A stretch of 64,000 bases of DNA, taken from a bacterium (lineage in GTDB: Bacteria > Electryoneota > Electryoneia > Electryoneales > Electryoneaceae). Both the position numbers and the translations under genes were made by a program. Shown here one piece after another: positions 16,410 through 25,209 of the stretch. The notes under the pieces were generated by a model. That model was given only the letters and a program-made list of their open reading frames with translations. It did no database searches and was not told where the DNA came from. The stretch covers positions 1-64,000 of the forward strand of contig JANQEY010000148.1 of assembly GCA_028278125.1 (NCBI GenBank). Direction: 5' to 3'. The stretch's first letter is position 1; every line of letters begins with the position of its first letter.

Positions 16410-17306
16410 TTGAAAGAATTCAAAATAGATTTTGCAGGTGTAGGTGCCGGTAAGTCAGGAACAACCTGGACCTTTACCTGTCTTGCAGAACATCCCCAGG
16501 TATGTATGGGAGCAGGAAAAGAGCTCAACTATTTCTGCAAACAACATGTACTTGATAATGTTGGCGAATCCGGAAGACAGTACAATACAGCACATTATGA
16601 CTTAGGCCCCGAATGGCTGGAAAAACAATTTGAGCACAGAGAACCGGGGCAGATACTTGGTGAAATAAGTCCTGCCTATATTTATGATCCCGAAACTCCG
16701 GGATTACTCCTCGATCATAATCCCGATATAAAAATTATCTTCAACCTTAGAAATCCTGTAGATGCTATGTATTCGGCATATTCACACGCCAAACGCCTGC
16801 ATCTTCCCCCCGATTTTGCTTTTGAAAGTTATGCGGAAAAGTATCCCAGGGTACTGGAATACTACAGTTATGCCGGTCATGTAAAACGTTACCTGGAAAA
16901 ATTCAATCCAGATAACCTGATGTTTATTCTCCTGGAAGATATAAAAAAGGATTCAGCACTGGTATTTAAGAATTTGTGTGACTTCCTGGGTATTGATAAT
17001 TCATTCCAACCTGAAAGCCTTAACAAGCGTGTGCTTGAAAGGAAAGAGGTTAAAAGTTACATGGTCAGGGACCTGCAAAGGAAGATTTCCATATCCGGTG
17101 ATAAAGGGCACTTTGCCGGGATCAAAAAAGCCTTAAAAAAAGTTGGATTCGGGTATCTTGCTGCAAAACTCAACCGGTTGAATAGAAAACCATCAAACAA
17201 TGTTTCCATAGCCTCAGGTGTTCGAGATTCAATGCTGAAATATTTCAGAGAGAGTAATCAAAAACTTAGTGATATGATTAAAAGAGACCTGAGTCACTGG
17301 AATTAA
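16410..17306 (+). CDS. PAPS-dependent sulfotransferase, copy 1
   Basis: A 298-residue sulfotransferase that should transfer sulfate from PAPS to a hydroxyl or amino group, most likely on the sugar made by the adjacent glycosyltransferase. The 5'-phosphosulfate loop is GAGKSGTTWT near the N-terminus. The 3'-phosphate-binding region is IFNLRNPVDAMYSAYSH around residues 110-126. The start is TTG after AAGGTAAAA, and the same TTG usage is seen in copy 2. There is no signal peptide, so it acts in the cytoplasm before export. It ends RDLSHWN, identical to copy 2 except for one extra C-terminal residue there. Confidence 0.88.
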   Translation: MKEFKIDFAGVGAGKSGTTWTFTCLAEHPQVCMGAGKELNYFCKQHVLDNVGESGRQYNTAHYDLGPEWLEKQFEHREPGQILGEISPAYIYDPETPGLLLDHNPDIKIIFNLRNPVDAMYSAYSHAKRLHLPPDFAFESYAEKYPRVLEYYSYAGHVKRYLEKFNPDNLMFILLEDIKKDSALVFKNLCDFLGIDNSFQPESLNKRVLERKEVKSYMVRDLQRKISISGDKGHFAGIKKALKKVGFGYLAAKLNRLNRKPSNNVSIASGVRDSMLKYFRESNQKLSDMIKRDLSHWN

Positions 17307-17801
17307 AAGTTTCAACCTACGGCCATCCTAAAATGGGCACTGATAATTTGTTCTGTTTATTCCATTTATATACTTTTTCAGTAAGTGCCTTAATTTCCAC
17401 ATCAACCTTTTCAGATTGAAATTACATACCCGCTAGCTAAGCTTATCCATATTGATACTCAAATATTTTATTCGGGTAGAACCCGGGTAAATATTCTAAT
17501 GATTATGATCGGTTTCGTTGTATTACAGGCAGGCGGACGGCTGGGAATTGGTATAAAAAGTGGATCATACATCAAGAAATTATACAAAATTCAGGGTATA
17601 TACTCATCTCTGCAACTATTTTTAACTATCATCGCGCTTGATAATTCAGATTTTAGTAGCTATTATCTTAACACAAATAATTAAAATTATCATTAGTGCA
17701 TATTTTGCGAAAAAGCGTCATGGAGAAATATTTGTATCGTAGAGAACAAGTATAATTAATACAGCTCATTAAACTGCATACTTTGTCCCGCTGGGAAAGA
17801 A
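17307..17801. other. Non-coding spacer between the two cassettes
   Basis: About 495 AT-rich bases without a supported gene. A 61-codon frame at 17499-17684 lacks a ribosome-binding site and any recognisable motif. Promoter elements for the second cassette probably lie near its 3' end, but I cannot define them. Confidence 0.5.
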
Positions 17802-18962
17802 ATGAAGAAGATACGAATTTTACACATCAGTGGTCCTCTTGTAAGAAGTGGTGTCGCAACATCTCTGATAAACATCCTACGTAGAATTAACCGCGAAAAG
17901 TTTCAACTGGATTTTTTAGTCAAAGCTGGCTGGGAAGGATATTACGAAGAAGAAGCCAGGCAATTAGGCAGCAAACTCATTCCAATGAAGACTTGGCGAA
18001 AACCATGGTTTCCCTTCAATCCAATGGCTAAAGAGGTGCGTCAAGCTTGTAAAGAATATGATATCGTTCATTCACATGCATTTGCATACTGTGGATTTGT
18101 ATTAAAATGGGCAGCACAAGTTGGTGTTAAAGTAAGAATATCTCATAGTCGTATGTCACCAACATGGATCAACGAAGGTCCCTTCTATAACGAGCTTATT
18201 CATAGATATTCCAAGATTATAACAAATCGATATACAACGCATGGATTTGCAGTATCACCAATGGCTGCTGAAGCGAAATTTGGACCGGGATGGCAAGAAG
18301 ATAAACGGATTTCCATTCTTCCAACTTGTACTGATATGGAGATTTTTAAAAAAGAGATAGATAGAACCGAAGTAAGAAATGAACTAGGAATACCTCTCGA
18401 TTCATTTGTTATTGGCCATGTTGGATGGATAAACGAACAAAAGAATCACAAATTTTTATTGAAAGTTTTTGAAAAATACGCTATTAATAAGCCCGAAGTT
18501 CATCTTTTACTTGTAGGCGATCAAGCTAAGGACATTCGCCTTAAGGAAAAGATTTTAAATCAAATACAACAGTCACCAGTCCGTGATAGGATACATATGC
18601 TTGGAAAAAGACCGGATGTACCCAGGTTGATGAAGGGTGCTTTTGATTTTTTCCTGTTTCCATCAAATCACGAAGGGTTGGGTTTAGCTCTTATAGAAGC
18701 CCAGGCAGCAGGATTACCGATTCTGACTTCAACCGCTGTTCCCCCTGAGGCATCCGTAGTAAATAATTTGGTAAAATTTAGGTCTCTTGATGCTCCCATC
18801 AGCGACTGGGTGAAAGATATAGATTATAAAAGAAATAACCCGTCATCTATGAGCAAATCAGAAGCATTGAGTATTGTAGAGAATAGCGATTACAATGTAA
18901 TAAATAACGTTAAGATGCTCGAATCTTTATATTCAACTGTATTGGATGAAATAGAAGTTTAG
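17802..18962 (+). CDS. Glycosyltransferase family 4-type (GT-B), copy 2
   Basis: A 386-residue paralogue of the 15233-16390 product. It shares ILHISGPLVRSGVATSLIN at the N-terminus, SHAFAYCGFVLKWA, RISHSRMSPTWINEGPFYN, GHVGWINEQKNH and SNHEGLGLALIEAQAAGLP with its E-x7-E motif. Divergence is concentrated in the segment after PTCTD and in the last 40 residues. Codon choice here looks more A/T-rich than in copy 1, for example AGA and TTA use, which hints at a separate history rather than a very recent duplication. It pairs with the sulfotransferase 19 bases downstream. Confidence 0.88.
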   Translation: MKKIRILHISGPLVRSGVATSLINILRRINREKFQLDFLVKAGWEGYYEEEARQLGSKLIPMKTWRKPWFPFNPMAKEVRQACKEYDIVHSHAFAYCGFVLKWAAQVGVKVRISHSRMSPTWINEGPFYNELIHRYSKIITNRYTTHGFAVSPMAAEAKFGPGWQEDKRISILPTCTDMEIFKKEIDRTEVRNELGIPLDSFVIGHVGWINEQKNHKFLLKVFEKYAINKPEVHLLLVGDQAKDIRLKEKILNQIQQSPVRDRIHMLGKRPDVPRLMKGAFDFFLFPSNHEGLGLALIEAQAAGLPILTSTAVPPEASVVNNLVKFRSLDAPISDWVKDIDYKRNNPSSMSKSEALSIVENSDYNVINNVKMLESLYSTVLDEIEV

Positions 18963-18981
18963 TAGAAACTGAGGAAATAGG

Positions 18982-19884
18982 TTGGATCAGTTTAAATTAG
19001 ATTTTGTTGGTGTAGGAGCGGGCAAATCTGGTACAACTTGGACTTTCACTTGTCTGAGAAAACATCCCCAGGTGTGCATGGGAAAAGGGAAGGAGCTCAA
19101 CTATTTTTGCAAATTTCATGTTCTAGATAATGTAGCAAGACCTGGAAGATTTTATAATACATCACATTATGAGCGTGGACTGGAATGGTTGAAGTCGAGA
19201 TTCGATCACCGGAATGAAAACCAGACTTTAGGGGAAATCAGCCCATCTTATCTTTATGATCCATCGACACCCGATCTTCTTAAAAAACATAATCCTAATA
19301 TAAAGTTAATCTTTAATTTTAGAAATCCGATTGATGCACTCTACTCAGCCTTTTTCCATGCAAAACAGCAACACCTTCCTTCAAACTTCACCTTCGAGCA
19401 GTACCCTGAAAAATACCCCAGAACTTTGGAATATTTTAAATATGCTCAACATTTATTGAGGTTTAAGGAATATTTTAGCTCTGAGCAGATGATTTTTATC
19501 TTGATGGACGATTTACAGTTAGACGCAAAAAGTATTTATGATTCTTTATGTAATTTTTTGGAAGTAGATTCATCTCATCAACCAGATGTGTTGAATAGAG
19601 CCGCAATGACACGTAAGGAACTAAGAAGTTATTTTGTCAGGGATGTAGTAAAAAAGGTTTTCGGATTTTCGGAAGATATTATAAACGTGGACATGAATCA
19701 CAAGTCTTCATTTAAATCCGGGTTAGATAGACTGGGAAGTAAAATCCTGAAAATGAATCGAAAACCTGCAAAACCCATTGCCATGAATCCCGAAACTCGT
19801 TCGTCACTTATTGAATTATTCAGCGAGAGCAATCTTGAGCTAGGAGAAATATTGAATCGAGACCTAAGTCATTGGAATCAATAG
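18982..19884 (+). CDS. PAPS-dependent sulfotransferase, copy 2
   Basis: A 300-residue paralogue of the 16410-17306 product with the same PAPS loop GAGKSGTTWTFTCL and the 3'-phosphate site IFNFRNPIDALYSAFFH. KELNYFCKFHVLDN and GEISPSYLYDP are near-identical to copy 1. The start is TTG after GAGGAAATAG. It differs mainly in the lid region (about 205-260), where acceptor specificity usually resides, so the two enzymes may sulfate different positions or glycans. This is inferred from position only. It converges on the acyl-CoA ligase gene. Confidence 0.87.
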   Translation: MDQFKLDFVGVGAGKSGTTWTFTCLRKHPQVCMGKGKELNYFCKFHVLDNVARPGRFYNTSHYERGLEWLKSRFDHRNENQTLGEISPSYLYDPSTPDLLKKHNPNIKLIFNFRNPIDALYSAFFHAKQQHLPSNFTFEQYPEKYPRTLEYFKYAQHLLRFKEYFSSEQMIFILMDDLQLDAKSIYDSLCNFLEVDSSHQPDVLNRAAMTRKELRSYFVRDVVKKVFGFSEDIINVDMNHKSSFKSGLDRLGSKILKMNRKPAKPIAMNPETRSSLIELFSESNLELGEILNRDLSHWNQ

Positions 19885-19923
19885 GTTCAACTTCTGCTTT
19901 CTTACAAAATATACTATCACCAC

Positions 19924-21585
19924 TTAATCGCTTGCTTCATGATTTTCTTCAGGATGATCATCCTGGTTTGAGTCATGTTGATTCTCTTCTACTGCAGGTT
20001 CTGCACTCTCACTCACGTTATCGGTCACCGGTGTTTCCGGTTTCGCCGGTTTTTCCTCTTTCCATTGATCCCTAAGAGCTCTTCTGAGGATAACACCACT
20101 TGGTGACCTGGGAAGCCTGTCTATCACGTAAATTCGGCTTGGCGCTTTATAGCGTGAGAGGTACTCCTGGCAATATTCAATCAGGTCGTTTTCATCCACG
20201 GGTTCACCACCACGGGCAACCACGTATGCAATGATATCTTCACCCATCCTTGGATCAGGAACGCCGATTACTGCGCTTGCATAGACACTTGGGTGAGCAT
20301 TAAGTATTCCTTCAACTTCACGTGGATAAACCGAGAAACCACCTTTGTTTATGCGGTCATGAAATCTACCTACACCAAAGAGAAATCCATCAATGTCAAT
20401 TCTGCCGAGATCTGATGTGTGAAACCAACCATCTTCATCAATCGCAATCTCGGTTGCGTCAGGACGATTCCAATAACCTTTAAATACCCCTTTTCCCCTG
20501 ACCTGTATTTCTCCGATCTGTTCAATATTCAAATCCGCATTATTTTCGTCGGCGATCCTGATTTCCATGCCTGATATTGGACGGCCAAGAGCTTCTCTTG
20601 CAGTTTCTTCGATGTGTGATGGATTTACAGCAATTGTTGGCGATGTTTCGCATGTACCGTAAACAGTCGCCAGTCGTGTACTGAACATTGACTCGAATCT
20701 AGTTGTAGCTGAATGATCCAAAGGTCCGCCACCACACACGGCAAAAGACAGTTTTCCTATTTCACCTTCATAACCTTCAGCTTCAATGATACTGGTAAAA
20801 TGTATGGGGAGTCCGATCAAAACAGAAACCTTGCCATCTGAAATAGCTTCAATCGCTTCAATTGGATCAAACCGAGTTTGCAGGATCATCGAGGCATTGG
20901 ATCTCAAAGCCAGGTACAATTGAAGGGTGTTTCCAAATGGGTGATAGAAGGGGATGGCAGTAAGAATTTTATCCTGTGAACGAACTTTAAGAGATTTAAG
21001 AGTTTCGTTGCTGCTGTATAGAATATTTTCGTGACTGATCATCGCACCCTTGGGACGCCCGGTAACTCCGGCTGTATATCGGATTGTTGCTATATCGTCA
21101 CCTCCACCAATCGGTTTATCGTCATATGAAGGTGAATCCAGGAGCCATGATTCAAAGTTGAATACATTCTCAGAACTTTCGCTGCCTATTTCAATCCTGT
21201 ATCTAAGGCTTTCTGTTTGAGCTGCTGCTTCATTGATCTCGTCGCTGTATCCATTCCAGGCAAAAAGCACCTTGGATTCACTGTCATCAAGTAGGTATCC
21301 GAGCTCTGTACTGCGGGTGAAGATATGTACGGGGACTACAATAGCTCCCGCTAGCAAAATTCCATGTTGTATGAATATGTAGGGGAGTGTATTCGGTAAC
21401 ATTACCGCGACACGATCCCCGGACCTGATTCCCAGTTTGATCAGTCCACCAGCGACTTTCCTGGCCGCCATTTCTACATTTTTCCAACTAATCTCTCTTT
21501 CATTCCAGATTATCGAGCTGGAACTGGCTGGTTCTCGCTTTACCCGGTTAATAATTAAATCAAATAAATTAATATGTTTAGACAT
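19924..21585 (-). CDS. Divergent AMP-binding acyl-CoA ligase-like protein lacking the A10 lysine
   Basis: A 553-residue member of the ANL adenylate-forming superfamily. Core motifs are recognisable but altered: A3 is YTAGVTGRPKG (usually YTSGTTGxPKG), A5 is YGTCET, A7 is HTSDLG (usually TGDLG) and A8 is GRFHDRINKGGFSVYPREVE. In the A10 motif the near-invariant catalytic lysine is replaced: SPSGVILRR instead of SPSGKILRR, with Val498 encoded by GTT at 20092-20094. Adenylation may therefore be weak or lost. The last 45 residues are Pro/Glu/Asp-rich and low in complexity. Its start overlaps the yifB stop by one base (TAATG), so it is the last gene of a five-gene operon. The substrate is unknown. 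Confidence 0.85.
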   Translation of the reverse strand: MSKHINLFDLIINRVKREPASSSSIIWNEREISWKNVEMAARKVAGGLIKLGIRSGDRVAVMLPNTLPYIFIQHGILLAGAIVVPVHIFTRSTELGYLLDDSESKVLFAWNGYSDEINEAAAQTESLRYRIEIGSESSENVFNFESWLLDSPSYDDKPIGGGDDIATIRYTAGVTGRPKGAMISHENILYSSNETLKSLKVRSQDKILTAIPFYHPFGNTLQLYLALRSNASMILQTRFDPIEAIEAISDGKVSVLIGLPIHFTSIIEAEGYEGEIGKLSFAVCGGGPLDHSATTRFESMFSTRLATVYGTCETSPTIAVNPSHIEETAREALGRPISGMEIRIADENNADLNIEQIGEIQVRGKGVFKGYWNRPDATEIAIDEDGWFHTSDLGRIDIDGFLFGVGRFHDRINKGGFSVYPREVEGILNAHPSVYASAVIGVPDPRMGEDIIAYVVARGGEPVDENDLIEYCQEYLSRYKAPSRIYVIDRLPRSPSGVILRRALRDQWKEEKPAKPETPVTDNVSESAEPAVEENQHDSNQDDHPEENHEASD

Positions 21586-23117
21586 TATTCCAATCTTTCA
21601 CGATCAAGTTCACGGAATCCAACTGCTTCCAATACATCAGGCTCACGTACAAATTCTTCATTTGCCAGGTCAGCGATAGTTCTTGCAACTTTCAGGGATC
21701 GATGATGTGCCCTGGCAGATAATCCCAACCTTCCTATGGCGGACTGCAATACCTTTTCAGCTTCTTCAGTCACATTTGCGATTTCACGGATGTGACGGGA
21801 ATTCATCTCGCCATTGGAAAATATATTTGTTCCGTCAAAACGTTCAAGTTGTTTTTCCCTTGCTTTTATAACTCGCTCTCGAATGGAAACTGATTGTTCA
21901 CCTTCCTTTTTCAGCGTTAAATCTTTCGGGTTTACTGCAGGCACGGGAATATGAAGATCAATCCTGTCCATCATCGGACCTGATATTCTTGACCTGTAGC
22001 CGCGAACTTGTGCGTGATTGCAGGTACAATTTCGATTCGTATCTCCAAGGTACCCGCATGGGCAAGGATTCATAGCTGCAATAAACAGGAACCTGGCGGG
22101 AAAACGTGTGGTTGTAGCTACTCTTGCGATTACAACTTCACCATCTTCAAGCGGTTGACGCATCGCCTCAAGGGCACCCTTTTTAAATTCCGGGAGTTCG
22201 TCAAGAAATAGAACTCCCCGATGGGCGAGGCTGACCTCTCCCGGGATCGGAACAGTACCTCCACCAATTAAACCCGGATCGGAAATTGTATGGTGTGGAC
22301 TCCTGAAAGGTCTTGTTGCCATTAATGCCTGATCCGGTTTTAAGGTACCTGCAACAGAATGAATTCGTGTAGTCTCCAGTGCTTCATCGAGTGTTGGATC
22401 GGGTAGAATTGTTGGAAGACGCCTGGAAAGCATTGTTTTCCCTGAACCGGGTGGTCCGATTAAGAGAATATTGTGATTACCTGACGCGGCTATTTCAAGG
22501 GCACGTTTTGCACGTTCCTGCCCCTTAACTTCGCAATAATCTTCATCGTATTTTCGTTGATTCCGGTAGAGATCCATTATATCAACAGAATATGGAATAT
22601 GCGTATTATCACCATTTATAAAATCAATAACTTCTCGGAGGGTTTTCATTGGATAAACATTTACACCTTCTGCAACCGCCGCTTCATCAGCATTCTCTTC
22701 GGGAACTATAATCGATTTATTTCCAATATCTCTCACGGCTAAGGCGGCGGGAAGTGCGCCTCTCACCGGTCGCAATCTTCCATCGAGTGACAGTTCCCCT
22801 ATACACACATAATTTTTCAGGTTATCTGTCCGTACCTGCCCTGTGGCAGCGATCAATCCAACGGCAATGGGGAGGTCTAGTGCGCTTCCTTCTTTTCGTA
22901 AATCAGCGGGCGCGAGATTTACAGTCACTCTTGTTCGTTTGAAAATGTAGCCGCTGTTTTTTATTGCGGCAGAAACCCTGTCTTTGGCTTCCTTGATGGA
23001 AGTCCCAGCAAGTCCAACGATCGAAAAGTAATATAGTCCACCTTCAATCTGGCTCTCGACTTCAACCAGGGTGGCATCAATACCCTGCAGAGCAACCGTA
23101 TAGAGCTTGCTGAACAT
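21585..23117 (-). CDS. comM: YifB/ComM-family Mg-chelatase-like AAA+ ATPase
   Basis: A 510-residue AAA+ protein of the YifB/ComM family. ComM is known in some transformable bacteria as a branch-migration helicase acting on recombination intermediates. Residues 1 to about 170 are the N-terminal ChlI-like domain (FSIVGLAGTSIKEAKDRV, TVNLAPADLRKEGSALDLPIA). The ATPase domain has Walker A GPPGSGKTML near residue 222 and Walker B LFLDELPEF. The C-terminal Mg-chelatase domain contains GLSARAHHRSLKVARTIADL. Its start directly abuts the pgeF stop with no gap. Whether this organism is transformable cannot be told here. Confidence 0.93.
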   Translation of the reverse strand: MFSKLYTVALQGIDATLVEVESQIEGGLYYFSIVGLAGTSIKEAKDRVSAAIKNSGYIFKRTRVTVNLAPADLRKEGSALDLPIAVGLIAATGQVRTDNLKNYVCIGELSLDGRLRPVRGALPAALAVRDIGNKSIIVPEENADEAAVAEGVNVYPMKTLREVIDFINGDNTHIPYSVDIMDLYRNQRKYDEDYCEVKGQERAKRALEIAASGNHNILLIGPPGSGKTMLSRRLPTILPDPTLDEALETTRIHSVAGTLKPDQALMATRPFRSPHHTISDPGLIGGGTVPIPGEVSLAHRGVLFLDELPEFKKGALEAMRQPLEDGEVVIARVATTTRFPARFLFIAAMNPCPCGYLGDTNRNCTCNHAQVRGYRSRISGPMMDRIDLHIPVPAVNPKDLTLKKEGEQSVSIRERVIKAREKQLERFDGTNIFSNGEMNSRHIREIANVTEEAEKVLQSAIGRLGLSARAHHRSLKVARTIADLANEEFVREPDVLEAVGFRELDRERLE

Positions 23118-23900
23118 CTAGCTTTTTGTCCTGAAAATTATGGCGGCCATAGGTTTGTATGTTTCCTTATCTCTCCTGTAAGAGCTTAAGTACATATTCG
23201 AATAAGTACAAGTCCAACTACCCATTTCTACAATTGCACCGGCGCTCTCACCCGCCAGTTTTGCTCCGAGGGCAAGGTCGAGGAAAGAGCGATCACCATT
23301 TTGCTGCACAATTTGTTTATAAATATCATGTTCAATGAATTTATCCGCTACCTCTTGCCCGACTTCAAAGTTTTCTACGGATATCCCGGGGCCAACAGCC
23401 ATGTAGATTTTATCTTTATCCGCAACGTTAATAGTACTGACCAGGTTCTGGATTATTCCATCGAGAAGTCCGCGCCAGCCAACATGTGCCAGCCCGATCC
23501 AGCCACTATCAGGGGCACATAACCATACCGGCATACAATCAGCATGAGTTGTTAATAAAACAATATCCAAATCGTTAGTAACAAGTCCATCGGCAATTCC
23601 CGGTGCACTAGTGAGTTCTCTGGCGCCACGCCTTGCATCAGTTCTATCGACCTTGAGAATATCTGAAGTATGATCCAGGTGGGGTGAGACAACATTATCT
23701 ATCTTCTGCTTGAATAGTTTCAGGAATTCCATGCGGTTATGTGAGACTTCCCACTCAGGACCTCTTTTGAACGACATCGCTCCAAAGCTTTTACGAGATA
23801 AGCCCCAGGTAACGGTACTGCCGTCCGGTAAATTGAAACTGCCCGCTAAGGCAGCAAATTCAGTTTTGACATTTTGGACAGAAAAAGGTGCTTCTTCCAT
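23118..23900 (-). CDS. pgeF: Peptidoglycan editing factor / multicopper-oxidase-fold protein (YfiH family)
   Basis: A 260-residue YfiH/PgeF (DUF152) protein. Family members have purine nucleoside phosphorylase and laccase-like activities, and in E. coli PgeF corrects mis-incorporated Ser in peptidoglycan stems. The zinc/copper site motifs are THADCMPVWL near residue 117 and HVGWRGLLDGI. GPGISVENFEVG is also typical. The ORF overlaps the end of mutM by 41 bases, which is long. No better downstream start is seen, since the next Met (about residue 42) would truncate a conserved region, so the first ATG is kept. It abuts yifB. Confidence 0.9.
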   Translation of the reverse strand: MEEAPFSVQNVKTEFAALAGSFNLPDGSTVTWGLSRKSFGAMSFKRGPEWEVSHNRMEFLKLFKQKIDNVVSPHLDHTSDILKVDRTDARRGARELTSAPGIADGLVTNDLDIVLLTTHADCMPVWLCAPDSGWIGLAHVGWRGLLDGIIQNLVSTINVADKDKIYMAVGPGISVENFEVGQEVADKFIEHDIYKQIVQQNGDRSFLDLALGAKLAGESAGAIVEMGSWTCTYSNMYLSSYRRDKETYKPMAAIIFRTKS

Positions 23901-24675
23901 TTTGTGATATCCGTTCTATATTTGATTTGCACTTCGGACAAGGTTCCCCATGCTTACCGTAAACTGCCAGGCTGTTTCCATATTCACCTGTGCTACCGTC
24001 TGGTCGCCGATAATCAGAAAATGTTGTCCCCATCTGGTCGATCGCGTCTTTTAATATTTTGCGTATTGATCGATGCAGTGATTTTACCTGGTTTTCTTCG
24101 ATATTCTCCGCGGGAGTTAATGGGTGGATACCCGACCGGTAACAAATTTCCGATGCATAGATATTACCAATACCCGCGATTAAATCCTGGCGAAGCAGGA
24201 CTGTTTTGATACCGGTTTTTTTACCTTGGAGAAACTCAGCCAGCTTTTTCGCGGAAAACGCAGGATCCAGCGGTTCGATTCCAAGGTTCTGTAGTCCTGA
24301 AGGTATCGGTTCTTCAAGGAGAAATATAGATCCGAAAGTCCTGATATCTACGAAACTCAAAACTTTTGAATCTGACAAGTGGAAGACCGCCCTGGTATGC
24401 GGTGATTCTTCAGGTTTGTTTCCCAGGATCAGACTGCCAGTCATCCTTAAATGGACTACAACAGCAGGTCTAGCTCCAGAAAGCTCGAACAGGATATATT
24501 TACCCCTTCGCTGGAGCTTATTGATGACAGCTCCTTTACAAACTTTTCTGAGTCTTTTACTGGACGAATCTCTGTATACCCTGGGATGAAGAAGATCAAG
24601 CCTGGTAATATTACGACCTTCCAAACCAGGTTTTAGGGAACGTATAATTGTTTCAACTTCCGGCAGTTCAGGCAT
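23860..24675 (-). CDS. mutM: Formamidopyrimidine-DNA glycosylase MutM
   Basis: A 271-residue base-excision enzyme that removes 8-oxoguanine and formamidopyrimidines and cleaves the abasic site. The N-terminus PELPEVET supplies the catalytic proline and Glu after Met removal. RRGKYILFEL holds the conserved lysine. The C-terminal zinc finger uses CPKC and CPKC within the last 25 residues. The start overlaps the 3' end of the upstream GAF-domain methionine sulfoxide reductase by 8 bases. Both repair oxidative damage, which fits one transcript. Confidence 0.95.
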   Translation of the reverse strand: MPELPEVETIIRSLKPGLEGRNITRLDLLHPRVYRDSSSKRLRKVCKGAVINKLQRRGKYILFELSGARPAVVVHLRMTGSLILGNKPEESPHTRAVFHLSDSKVLSFVDIRTFGSIFLLEEPIPSGLQNLGIEPLDPAFSAKKLAEFLQGKKTGIKTVLLRQDLIAGIGNIYASEICYRSGIHPLTPAENIEENQVKSLHRSIRKILKDAIDQMGTTFSDYRRPDGSTGEYGNSLAVYGKHGEPCPKCKSNIERISQNGRSTFFCPKCQN

Positions 24676-25129
24676 CTTCGGTAAACCTTTTTACGACAAA
24701 GGATGCAAGTTTTTCCAGTACTTGTTGATCCTCAGTGCCGAAAGCTTTGATCTCATCACCATCGATATCCAGCTCACCAATGACTTCATCACCGTTGATC
24801 AATGGAACAACAATTTCGCTCTTGGTGCTTGGAAAACATGCCAGGTATTCCGAACGTTCACTGACGTCGTCAACTATAACAGTTTCACCGGTCCTGGCAG
24901 CTAATCCGCATATTCCTTCACCGATGGGGATAATTACATGTTCGGTGGCTTCCTTACCTTTCCAGGCGCCAAGGTGCAGTTTTCCCTCCTTGACCCAATA
25001 GAAACCAATCCAGGAATAATGCGGTATTTTTTCATACAATTCCTCAACGATTCTTGACTCAAATTCAGAGAATGACAGCTCGCTATAGTCGTTTAAAAGG
25101 CTATTAATGACACTTTCTATTTTATTCAT
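24668..25129 (-). CDS. msrC: GAF-domain free methionine-(R)-sulfoxide reductase
   Basis: A 153-residue stand-alone GAF domain protein that should reduce free Met-R-sulfoxide with thioredoxin. Typical motifs are YSWIGFYWV, GEGICGLAARTGETVIV, VDDVSE and KSEIVVPLI followed by IGELDIDG. Cys74 and Cys98 are 24 residues apart, the same spacing as two of the three active cysteines in the E. coli enzyme. The third (about residue 64) is His here. It is the first gene of the operon continuing with mutM, pgeF, yifB and the acyl-CoA ligase-like gene. Confidence 0.87.
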   Translation of the reverse strand: MNKIESVINSLLNDYSELSFSEFESRIVEELYEKIPHYSWIGFYWVKEGKLHLGAWKGKEATEHVIIPIGEGICGLAARTGETVIVDDVSERSEYLACFPSTKSEIVVPLINGDEVIGELDIDGDEIKAFGTEDQQVLEKLASFVVKRFTEDA

Positions 25130-25209
25130 GATTACCCTGAGAAAATACGACCCAGTAGTTTAACAGACCGGGTCGAAGTTTACATATCTATAATTGTCCG
25201 GTCGAAGTA

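Noticed and set aside
17499..17684. 61-codon frame between the two sugar cassettes
   Set aside because: No ribosome-binding site, no motif, and it ends in a low-complexity stretch.
25148..25175. Terminator after pepT
   Set aside because: The stem is only 6 bp with a 16-base loop and a short T-run; too weak to list as a terminator.
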